Assembly (NCBI GenBank): GCA_963719325.1
Contig: CAVRBW010000027.1
Location: 15,619-79,618 of the forward strand
Length of the DNA: 64,000 nucleotides
Origin: DATBLE01 sp963719325
GTDB taxonomy: Bacteria; Actinomycetota; Thermoleophilia; Gaiellales; Gaiellaceae
Reading direction: 5' to 3'
Part shown: positions 57,766 to 64,000 of the stretch, in pieces
How positions within the stretch are numbered: the stretch's first letter is position 1
How the letters are laid out: every line of letters starts with the position of its first letter
Made by a program: the position numbers and the translations under genes
Notes under the pieces: model-generated
What the model was told of the DNA's origin: nothing
Seen by the model: the letters and a program-made list of their open reading frames with translations, nothing else
The model's database searches: none

Positions 57766-58707
57766 CTACGCGGCGACGGCCTTGCGGCTGAGCAGCAATT
57801 GCGCGATCTGGATCGCGTTCAGCGCCGCGCCCTTGCGGAGGTTGTCGCCGGCGAGGAAGAGTGCGAGACCGTTCTCTTCGGTCGGGTCCCGGCGAATCCG
57901 TCCGACGAGGACCTCGTCTCCGCCGGCCGCCTGGCCGGGAGTGGGGAAGTCGACGACCTCCACGCTCGGTGCCGCCTCGAGCAGCGCGCGCGCGTCCTCC
58001 GGAGAGAGTCGCTCCTCGGTCTCGACCCAGACCGCCTCCGCGTGGCCGACCATCACCGGCACGCGCACACAGGTCGCGCTCACGGGAAGGCCGGGGAGCT
58101 CCATGATCTTGCGGGTCTCCTCGCGGAGCTTCGACTCCTCGTCGAACTCGACCCCGTCGAAGTCCCAGTCCATGCGCAGGTCGTGCTCCACCGGCGGCTC
58201 GCCCGCGAGCCGGTCCATCGCGTGCTTGCCCGCGCCGGAGACCGACTGGTAGGTCGCGACTCGCACGCGCCTGAGCCGCGCGGCGTCCTCCAGCGGCTTC
58301 AGCACGCAGGTGAGCGGGATCGTGCAGCAGTTCGGGTTGGCGACGATCCCGTTGTGCTCGAGGGCGCGCGACCCGTTCACTTCCGGCACGACCAGCGGAA
58401 TCCCGGGCTCCAACCTGTACGCCGCCGACTTGTCGACGACGACGGCGCCGCCGCGCACAGCGTGGGGGACGAGGGCGTGACTTCCCGAGGTGCCGATCGA
58501 GAAGAAGCAGAGGTCGAGCTCTCCGGCCTCGAGTGTCTGCGGCGTCGCCTCTTCGACGACGAGCGCCTCGCCGCCGTAGGCCACGCGTGTTCCGGCGGAG
58601 CGGGACGACGCGAAGGCGCGAACCTCCTCGTACCCGCGCTCGGCGAGCAGCTCGAGCGTGACCGCGCCGACTGCGCCGGTCGCCCCGACGACGCCGATCC
58701 TAGGCAC
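57766..58707 (-). CDS. asd: Aspartate-semialdehyde dehydrogenase
   Basis: 313 residues from ATG 58707, overlapping lysC by eight bases. N-terminal RIGVVGATGAVGAVTLELLA binds NADP; catalytic Cys127 is in IVANPNCCTIPLTCVLKPLE; acid/base His in YQSVSGAGKHAMDRLAGE and the substrate Arg stretch ATCVRVPVMVGHAEAVWVET are present. It reduces aspartyl phosphate to aspartate semialdehyde, feeding lysine, methionine and threonine synthesis and peptidoglycan. Follows lysC in the usual actinobacterial arrangement. Confidence 0.96.
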   Translation of the reverse strand: MPRIGVVGATGAVGAVTLELLAERGYEEVRAFASSRSAGTRVAYGGEALVVEEATPQTLEAGELDLCFFSIGTSGSHALVPHAVRGGAVVVDKSAAYRLEPGIPLVVPEVNGSRALEHNGIVANPNCCTIPLTCVLKPLEDAARLRRVRVATYQSVSGAGKHAMDRLAGEPPVEHDLRMDWDFDGVEFDEESKLREETRKIMELPGLPVSATCVRVPVMVGHAEAVWVETEERLSPEDARALLEAAPSVEVVDFPTPGQAAGGDEVLVGRIRRDPTEENGLALFLAGDNLRKGAALNAIQIAQLLLSRKAVAA

Positions 58708-60001
58708 TCGCGCGCTCCGCGGCGAAGAGCTGGAACTTGTCGTGAACGGCTCGCACGGCCTTGTCGACGTCGGTTGCGCGAATGACGCACGAGATCCGGA
58801 TCGAGGAGGTGGAGATGATCTCGATGTTGATCCCCGCCTCGGCGAGCGCCTCGAACATGTCGGCGGCGACGCCGGGGTGGGTCCGCATGCCGGCGCCGAT
58901 CAGCGAGATCTTCGCGATGTCGGAGTCCTGCCGGAAACCGGCAGCCTCGACCGCCTTGCAGGCCGCGGTCAGGATCGGCTCGGCGACCACGAGATCGCTC
59001 TTCGGCAACGTGAAGGAGATGTCTTCCGTGAGACCCTGGTTGGAGTCGTTCTGGACGATCATGTCGATGTTCACGCCGGCGTCGGCGAGCGCACGGAAGA
59101 TGCGAGCTGCGACGCCCGGCCGGTCCGGTACTCCGAGAATCGTCAGCTTGGCCTCCGACGTGTCGTGCGTGACCCCAGAGATGATCGCCTTCTCCAGCAA
59201 CTGCTCGTCCTCCTCCCGGATCCACGTTCCAGGCGTCTCGTTGAACGTCGAGCGCACATGCAGGCGCACGCCGTGGTTGCGCGCGAACTCCACTGAGCGT
59301 AGCGCCATCACCTTGGCGCCCGAAGCAGACATCTCGAGCATCTCCTCGTAGGTGACGACGGGGAGCTTGTACGCCTTTGGGACGATCCGCGGATCGGCGG
59401 TGTAGACACCCTCGACGTCGGTGAAGATCTCGCAGCTCTCCGCGCCGAGCGCGGCGGCGAGGGCGACGGCGGTCGTGTCCGATCCACCTCGGCCGAGCGT
59501 GGTGATCTCGCGGCCGGTGGAGACGCCCTGAAACCCTGCGACGAGCACGATCTTGCCCGCGTCGAGCGCGGTGTGAATGCGCTCCGCCCGAACCTCGACG
59601 ATCTTCGCCTTCGTGTGGGTCGTGTCGGTGACGATTCCCGCCTGTGATCCGGTCAGGGAGATCGCCTCGTGTCCGAGGTCGTTGATCGCCATCGCGGCCA
59701 GCGCGACCGAGATGCGCTCCCCGACGGAGATCAACATGTCCAGCTCGCGCGGAGCGGGGCGGGGCGAGACCTGGTGCGCGAGATCGATCAGCTCGTCGGT
59801 CGTCTGGCCCATCGCGGACAGGACGGCGACCACGCGGCTGCCCGCTTCGCGGGCGGTGACGATCCGCTTCGCGACGGCCTTCAGCCGCTCGGGCCCGGCG
59901 ACCGACGTGCCGCCGAACTTCATCACGATGGTGCCGAGCCGCTCGGCGTGCTCGTCGCGTGCGATCCCCGGAACGGCCTCGTAATCGGTCGTCGTCGCCA
60001 C
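58700..60001 (-). CDS. lysC: Aspartokinase
   Basis: 433 residues from GTG 60001; a GTG/ATG just before the MKFGGTSVAGPE motif (about 59930) would shorten it by 25. The kinase domain shows KFGGTSVAGPERLKAVAKR, VSAMGQTTDELI-like LSAMGQTTDELIDLA, GFQGVSTGREITTLGRGGSD and FTDVEGVYTADPRIV. Two C-terminal ACT domains, with ILGVPDRPGVAARIFRALAD and ISLIGAGMRTHPGVAADMFE, bind lysine or threonine for feedback control. Phosphorylates aspartate. A terminator lies immediately upstream in its leader. Confidence 0.95.
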   Translation of the reverse strand: MATTTDYEAVPGIARDEHAERLGTIVMKFGGTSVAGPERLKAVAKRIVTAREAGSRVVAVLSAMGQTTDELIDLAHQVSPRPAPRELDMLISVGERISVALAAMAINDLGHEAISLTGSQAGIVTDTTHTKAKIVEVRAERIHTALDAGKIVLVAGFQGVSTGREITTLGRGGSDTTAVALAAALGAESCEIFTDVEGVYTADPRIVPKAYKLPVVTYEEMLEMSASGAKVMALRSVEFARNHGVRLHVRSTFNETPGTWIREEDEQLLEKAIISGVTHDTSEAKLTILGVPDRPGVAARIFRALADAGVNIDMIVQNDSNQGLTEDISFTLPKSDLVVAEPILTAACKAVEAAGFRQDSDIAKISLIGAGMRTHPGVAADMFEALAEAGINIEIISTSSIRISCVIRATDVDKAVRAVHDKFQLFAAERASA

Positions 60002-60025
60002 GCGCCCAAGCCTATCTACGGCCAC

Positions 60026-60065
60026 AAAAAAGCCGAACCGGCTGACCCGAGGGCCAACCGGTTCG
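60026..60065 (-). terminator. Terminator/attenuator in the lysC leader
   Basis: On the minus strand the arms cgaaccgg and ccggttcg (60058-60065 and 60034-60041) form an 8-bp stem with a 16-base loop, followed by a G/C pair and six Ts (60026-60031). It ends about 24 bases before GTG 60001, too close for a lysC promoter to fit downstream; lysC expression must pass it. The 100 bases before, from recR, hold another hairpin gcggc/gccgc. Confidence 0.75.
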
Positions 60066-60167
60066 ACGCGCGGGAATCTATTTCGGCACCGGCCGGCGCA
60101 CAAGAGGCGTTTGGCGGAAAAGTTCGCTCTTTGCGGCTTTCCTTGCCGCAAAAAGGCGGGCAGCCTG

Positions 60168-60767
60168 CTACATCTCGCGTCGCCCGGAGAGGGCGCGCCC
60201 CAGGGTGACCTCGTCGGCGTATTCGAGGTCGCCGCCGACGGGGAGGCCGCTCGCGAGACGAGTCACCCGGACGCGGCCGCGGAGGCGATCGGCCAGGTAG
60301 GCGGCGGTCGCCTCACCGGTCATGTTCGGGTTCGTCGCGAGGACGACCTCTTCGACGCCGTTTCGGTCGACCCGGCGCAACAGCTCGTCGATTCGGAGGT
60401 CGGCGGGCTCGACGCCGTCGATCGGTGAGAGCGCGCCGCCGAGCACGTGGTAGAGGCCGCGGTATTCGGCGGTCCGCTCGACCGAGATCAGGTCGACCGG
60501 CTGCTCGACGACGCAGATCATCGCGTGGTCGCGCCGGGTGTCGAGGCAGATCGCGCAGACCTCGTCCTCGGTCAGGTTGCCGCACTCGCTGCAGAAGCGG
60601 ACGCGCTCCTTCACCTCTTCGATGGCGGCGGCGAGTGCGAGCGCCTCTTCCTTGGACGCTCGGAGCAGGTGAAACGCGAGGCGCTGCGCGGTCCGCTGGC
60701 CGACTCCGGGGAGGTGCGTCAGCTGCGCGACGAGGTTTTCGACGGCTGGAGAGAACACGTCCAACAC
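60168..60767 (-). CDS. recR: Recombination mediator RecR
   Basis: 199 residues from TTG 60767. HhH motif in LPGVGQRTAQRLAFHLLR, zinc finger VRFCSECGNLTEDEVCAICL, and Toprim domain ICVVEQPVDLISVERTAEYR with VLATNPNMTGEATAAYLADR. It helps load RecA with RecF and RecO at DNA gaps. Encoded downstream of dnaX and ybaB in most bacteria; here a rightward small gene (60807) intervenes between recR and ybaB. Confidence 0.96.
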   Translation of the reverse strand: MLDVFSPAVENLVAQLTHLPGVGQRTAQRLAFHLLRASKEEALALAAAIEEVKERVRFCSECGNLTEDEVCAICLDTRRDHAMICVVEQPVDLISVERTAEYRGLYHVLGGALSPIDGVEPADLRIDELLRRVDRNGVEEVVLATNPNMTGEATAAYLADRLRGRVRVTRLASGLPVGGDLEYADEVTLGRALSGRREM

Positions 60768-60806
60768 CGTACGCTACGGCGCGACCCCGACGAAGGAGGG
60801 ATTCCA

Positions 60807-61112
60807 GTGGCCGTTGTCTCGATGATGAGGATGGCCGGCGACCCCGACGAGCTGGCGGCGAAGCTGCGGGAGCACGTCGAGCCGGTCGGCCGCGAGCTCG
60901 CGCCGAAGCACGGAGGGCTCGGCACGATCGTCGCCCGAACCGACGACGGGATCATGGTGATCAACCTCTGGGAGAACGAGGAGGGTCGTCACTCGATGGC
61001 CCAGGAGCCGCGGGTACTCGAGGCGCTCCAAGCGGGCGGCTTTCCGCCGCCGGCATTCGAGGGCTACGAGGTGATCGAGATGACGATCCTGCCCGCGGCT
61101 GTTCGGGGTTAG
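60807..61112 (+). CDS. Small dimeric-barrel-like hypothetical protein
   Basis: 101 residues from GTG 60807, which follows AAGGAGGG with six bases between. VAVVSMMRMAGDPDELAAKL, the strand GLGTIVARTDDGIMVINLW and FEGYEVIEMTILPA form a pattern as in ABM-like or ferredoxin-like small proteins. No catalytic motif. It is inserted, in opposite orientation, into the dnaX-ybaB-recR cluster and ends at a strong hairpin. Confidence 0.65.
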   Translation: MAVVSMMRMAGDPDELAAKLREHVEPVGRELAPKHGGLGTIVARTDDGIMVINLWENEEGRHSMAQEPRVLEALQAGGFPPPAFEGYEVIEMTILPAAVRG

Positions 61113-61126
61113 GCGTCCCCTTCTTG

Positions 61127-61159
61127 GGCAGCGCGGCGGGCTTAGCCCGCGGCGCTGCC
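61127..61159. terminator. Bidirectional terminator hairpin
   Basis: Arms of 15 bases (61127-61141 and 61145-61159) with a tta loop and one mismatch, between the rightward small gene and the leftward ybaB gene. A short T-rich stretch (ttctt) flanks it on the left. Confidence 0.7.
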
Positions 61160-61166
61160 GGCAAAC

Positions 61167-61487
61167 CTAGAGCCCGGGGAGGCCGAGGCTTCCGAGCGAC
61201 CCGCCGAGCTTCGACTGGACGAGCGCCTGCGCCGAGCGCAGCGCTTCGTTCACGGCTGCGAGCACGGTGTCCTCGAGGAGCTCGGGGTCGTCGGGGTCGA
61301 TCGCCTTCGGGTCGATCTTGATCTCCCGGAGCTCGCCTGCTCCGGTCGCCTTCACCGTCACCAGGCCGCCGCCCGCGGAGGCCTCGACGATCTCCCGGGC
61401 AAGCTCTTCCTGTGCCTGCGCCATCTGCGCCTGCATCTGCTGCGCCTGACGCATCAGGGCGTTCATGTCGAACCGCTGACCTGCCAC
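61167..61487 (-). CDS. ybaB: Nucleoid-associated protein YbaB/EbfC
   Basis: 106 residues from GTG 61487, which shares one base with the dnaX stop. Helix MNALMRQAQQMQAQMAQAQE, strand KATGAGELREIKIDPKAIDP, helix LLEDTVLAAVNEALRSAQAL and a Gly-rich end GGSLGSLGLPGL are the family pattern. A DNA-binding dimer, usually encoded between dnaX and recR. Confidence 0.95.
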   Translation of the reverse strand: MAGQRFDMNALMRQAQQMQAQMAQAQEELAREIVEASAGGGLVTVKATGAGELREIKIDPKAIDPDDPELLEDTVLAAVNEALRSAQALVQSKLGGSLGSLGLPGL

Positions 61488-63082
61488 TACTCGTCGACCT
61501 CCCTCGCGTCGAATGTCTCCTTGATCAGGGCGACGAAGTCCTCCTCGCTCGCAGGTTCCTCCTCCGCCGGCTGCTCGCCGTTCTCGCCGAGGGCGAACTC
61601 GAGCCGGAGCCGCCGGCCGGTGACCTCGAACAGCGTCTCCACCAGGAGGTTGGCGTTCTTCGGTTCCTCCGCGAGCTGCCGGTGGAACGCTGCGTTGGCC
61701 GGGAACTCGACCGTCAGCCGGTCTTCTGCGAGTGCGACCGGATGTGCCTCCCGGAGCATCGAGGCGGTCGGGATCGACCGGCGCTCGAGGGCCGGGAGAA
61801 CGGTGCGCTGCCAGGCCTCCTGCAGTTGCGACAGCTCGAGCGACGGCGGCTCGGGTGACGCCCCCTCTGGCTCGGGCTCCTCCGGCGGCGCGTCGGTGAC
61901 GGGCGTCGGGGGAGCCGGCCCCGGGTTCGAAGGACCGCGTTGCTCGAGGAGCTCGAGCCGGTAGGCGATCGACTCCGCGGCCAGGTCGGAGCCCGGCCGG
62001 GTGACCTTGACGAGCGCGAGCTCCAGGGGCAAGCGCGGGTCGGCGCCCTGCCGCAGGTCGTCGACGGCCACCGCGAGCAGGTCGCAGAGGCGGAGCACCG
62101 TCCCCTCGCCGAGCTGGTTTGCCTGAGCGCGTAGCCGGTCGCGTGTCTCCTCGGTCACCGGGAGCGTCTCGGGGACCTCACCCATGTGCTGGACGAGCAT
62201 CAGGTGGCGCAGGTGCTCGAGCAGGTCGGTGACGAAGCGTCCGAGGTCGTGGCCCTGCTCGGAGAGTTCCTCGACGAACACGAGGGCCCCGGCGGTGTCG
62301 CGGTCGACGATCAGGTCGCAGAGCTGGAAGAGCGCCTCCTCCTCGACGGCGCCGAGCAGCTGGAGCACGGCCTGGACGGTCACGTTTCCCTCGGTCGCCG
62401 CGGACAGCTGGTCGAGCGTCGACTCCGCGTCGCGGTATGCGCCACGGGCACTGCGCGCGATCAGGGAGAGCGCTGCGTCGGGCGCCTCGATCCCTTCGGC
62501 GTCTGCGATCCGCCGCAGCTTCCGGACCAGGTCGGGCAGTCGCGGGCGCGAGAAGACGAACGTCTGGCAACGCGAGCGGACGGTCGGCAGCACCTTGGCC
62601 AGATCGGTGGTGCAGAAGACGAAGACGAGGTGCGGAGGCGGCTCCTCGATCAACTTCAGGAGCGCGTTCCAGGCCGCGTCCGTGAGCTGGTGCGCCTCGT
62701 CGAGAATGTAGACCTTGTAGCGACCTTCGACCGGTTGGAGGACCACGCGCTCCCGGATCTCGCGGATGTCGTCGATCCCGCGCTGCGACGCGGCGTCCAT
62801 CTCGATCACGTCGAGCGACGTGCCCGCAGCGATCGTCACGCAGGCGTTGCACGTCTTGTCGGGGGTCGGGGTCGGGCCCTGGGCGCAGTTCAGCGCCTTG
62901 GCGAGGATGCGGGCGAGCGAGGTCTTGCCGGTGCCGCGCGGCCCGGCAAACAGGTAGGCCTGGCGCACCTGGCCAGACGCGATCGCGTTCTTCAGCGTCC
63001 GCACCACCGCGTCCTGTCCGACCACTTCGTCGAAGTCCTGCGGTCGGTACTTCCGATACAGCGCGGTCACTCCTCGATTCAA
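61487..63082 (-). CDS. dnaX: DNA polymerase III subunit gamma/tau
   Basis: 531 residues from TTG 63082 (TGAGGA six bases upstream); GTG 63070, giving VTALYRKYRP, is an alternative. The AAA+ clamp-loader core has Walker A FAGPRGTGKTSLARILAKAL (residues 45-64), a zinc module CAQGPTP...CNAC, Walker B YKVYILDEAHQLTDAAWNAL and sensor 1 FVFCTTDLAKVLPTVRSRC. The C-terminal third is Pro/Glu-rich and ends in the polymerase-binding region. A shorter gamma form by frameshifting is not obvious. The clamp loader places the beta clamp on DNA. Confidence 0.95.
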   Translation of the reverse strand: MNRGVTALYRKYRPQDFDEVVGQDAVVRTLKNAIASGQVRQAYLFAGPRGTGKTSLARILAKALNCAQGPTPTPDKTCNACVTIAAGTSLDVIEMDAASQRGIDDIREIRERVVLQPVEGRYKVYILDEAHQLTDAAWNALLKLIEEPPPHLVFVFCTTDLAKVLPTVRSRCQTFVFSRPRLPDLVRKLRRIADAEGIEAPDAALSLIARSARGAYRDAESTLDQLSAATEGNVTVQAVLQLLGAVEEEALFQLCDLIVDRDTAGALVFVEELSEQGHDLGRFVTDLLEHLRHLMLVQHMGEVPETLPVTEETRDRLRAQANQLGEGTVLRLCDLLAVAVDDLRQGADPRLPLELALVKVTRPGSDLAAESIAYRLELLEQRGPSNPGPAPPTPVTDAPPEEPEPEGASPEPPSLELSQLQEAWQRTVLPALERRSIPTASMLREAHPVALAEDRLTVEFPANAAFHRQLAEEPKNANLLVETLFEVTGRRLRLEFALGENGEQPAEEEPASEEDFVALIKETFDAREVDE

Positions 63083-63098
63083 GCAGAATCCTCACGGC

Positions 63099-63896
63099 AT
63101 GCCTGCGTGGATTTGCGAGACCTGCGGGATTCAGTACGAGGACTCCGCTGCTCCGCCCGAGCGGTGCGCGATCTGCGCCGACGCCCGCCAGTACGTCGGC
63201 TGGGGCGGGCAGCAGTGGACGACGCTCGAGCAGCTCCGCGCGGCCCACACGGCCGACATTCGCGAGGAGGAGGCCGGCCTGGTCGGCATCGGCTGCGAGC
63301 CGGCAGTCGCGATCGGGCAGCGGGCGCTGCTGGTCGAAAGCGTGCTGTGGGATTGCGTGCCGCTGCTCGACGGGATGGCCGGCGAGGTCGCGGCACGCGG
63401 CGGCCTGCGGGCGATCGCGATCTCGCATCCGCACTACTACACGACCCTGGTCGAGTGGAGCCGGGCGTTCGACGGAGTGCCGGTGTACGTCCACGAGGAC
63501 GATCGCGAATGGGTCGTGCGGCCGGATCCCTGCGTCGAGCTGTGGCGGGGCGAGGAGCTCGAGCTCGCGCCCGGCCTGACGCTGCTACGGCTCGGCGGCC
63601 ACTTCGCCGGCGGCCAGGTCCTGCACTGGGCGGCCGGCTGCGGCGGGCGGGGGGCGCTGCTCTCCGGCGACATCGTTCAGGTCGTCCAGGACCGGCGGTG
63701 GGTCAGCTTCATGTACAGCTACCCGAATCTGATCCCGCTCCCGGTTGCAACCGTCAGGCGGATGGTGGAGAAGCTCGAGCCGTACGCCTTCGAGCGCGTA
63801 TACGGGGCGTGGTGGGGGAAGGTCGTCCTCGAGGACGGCAAAGACGCGGTGCGCCGCTCGGCCGCGCGCTACATCGCGGCACTCGAAGGCATCTAG
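63099..63896 (+). CDS. Rubredoxin-like zinc ribbon fused to a degenerate metallo-beta-lactamase fold
   Basis: 265 residues from ATG 63099. The N-terminal knuckle CETCGIQYEDSAAPPERCAI with C-x2-C twice is rubredoxin-like. The MBL part has LRAIAISHPHYYTTLVEWSR, where the usual HxHxDH is reduced to HxH-Y, LTLLRLGGHFAGGQVLHWAA (third His) and ALLSGDIVQVV (the conserved Asp). Loss of the DH pair suggests altered metal binding or no hydrolase activity. The substrate is unknown. It is divergent from dnaX and overlaps the next leftward gene by four bases. Confidence 0.82.
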   Translation: MPAWICETCGIQYEDSAAPPERCAICADARQYVGWGGQQWTTLEQLRAAHTADIREEEAGLVGIGCEPAVAIGQRALLVESVLWDCVPLLDGMAGEVAARGGLRAIAISHPHYYTTLVEWSRAFDGVPVYVHEDDREWVVRPDPCVELWRGEELELAPGLTLLRLGGHFAGGQVLHWAAGCGGRGALLSGDIVQVVQDRRWVSFMYSYPNLIPLPVATVRRMVEKLEPYAFERVYGAWWGKVVLEDGKDAVRRSAARYIAALEGI

Positions 63897-64000
63897 AGCT
63901 GGTCGGCCAAGCGGGCGAGCCGTGCGAACTCGATCACCTCGTTGTGCTGCGTGCGCAGCCAGTTGGGCAGGTGATCCCGGCGGACGATCCAGACGCCCTC
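63893..64000 (-). CDS. Partial hypothetical gene at the right edge
   Basis: The last 35 residues and stop (CTA on the plus strand at 63893-63895) of a leftward gene that begins beyond the window. The tail EGVWIVRRDHLPNWLRTQHN then EVIEFARLARLADQL is helical. Too short for a family call. It converges on the rubredoxin/MBL gene. Confidence 0.5.
   Translation of the reverse strand, partial: EGVWIVRRDHLPNWLRTQHNEVIEFARLARLADQL

Noticed and set aside
60001..60167. Lysine riboswitch before lysC
   Set aside because: The conserved L-box segments are not present; only a terminator and a small hairpin can be supported.

Overview
The window is very GC-rich, densely packed and free of phage or transposase genes. 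The protein families point to a high-GC Gram-positive bacterium of the Actinobacteria, most likely the deep-branching Thermoleophilia (Gaiellales or Solirubrobacterales). Supporting signs are an OtsB1-like HAD-GH65 protein, an actinobacterial-style succinate dehydrogenase, split acyl-CoA carboxylase subunits, a DUF3237 protein, YlbL-like and Asp23 proteins, and many GTG/TTG starts. The lineage is an inference from gene content. Many first genes of transcription units carry a TANNNT hexamer only 6-9 bases before the start codon, which suggests widespread leaderless mRNA.

Layout. 1-9.3 kb: a patatin-like 3' end, two related hypothetical genes, then a stress/storage island in which two paralogous HAD-glycoside phosphorylase proteins flank a universal stress protein, a stand-alone receiver and small hypothetical genes. 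9.3-13.9 kb: a 165-bp near-perfect palindrome, an ATPase plus PD-(D/E)XK nuclease pair (nuclease frameshifted), a secreted TIM-barrel hydrolase, an ArsR-SRPBCC fusion with its operator, and two tiny genes. 13.9-18.7 kb: a short glutamyl-tRNA synthetase, cysS, rlmB, yacP-like and sigH-like genes in the order seen in Bacillus, then tRNA-Thr. 18.7-28.6 kb: secreted protein, gamma-family PLP enzyme, MFS transporter, a split biotin-dependent acyl-CoA carboxylase (beta, a possible epsilon, alpha), NlpC/P60 protein, pgsA and a sucrase/ferredoxin-like protein.

28.5-31.6 kb, read leftward, holds an ABC-2 exporter, a 52-residue Asp/Thr-rich peptide with a perfect ribosome-binding site, and a JmjC oxygenase. 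This arrangement resembles a ribosomally made, modified and exported peptide and is the best candidate for an undescribed system. 31.7-56 kb is dominated by the TCA cycle and its exits: sucC, a methyltransferase, sucD; mdh-icd; gltA; pckA; then two unrelated-type succinate:quinone oxidoreductases back to back, one with a membrane anchor subunit and one with a CCG-domain (SdhE-type) subunit. Between them lie an aminotransferase, a LapA protein, a YlbL-like protease with 51-bp tandem repeats, an SDR, a Nudix hydrolase, two Xer-type recombinases and regulators. 56-64 kb: small coupled genes, then the leftward housekeeping block dnaX-ybaB-recR-lysC-asd with a terminator in the lysC leader, and a rubredoxin/MBL protein at the edge.

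Sequence quality caution: at five places removing one base restores a normal protein or gene junction, so single-base insertions, either assembly errors or real mutations, affect this sequence. No gap between genes exceeds 300 bases.
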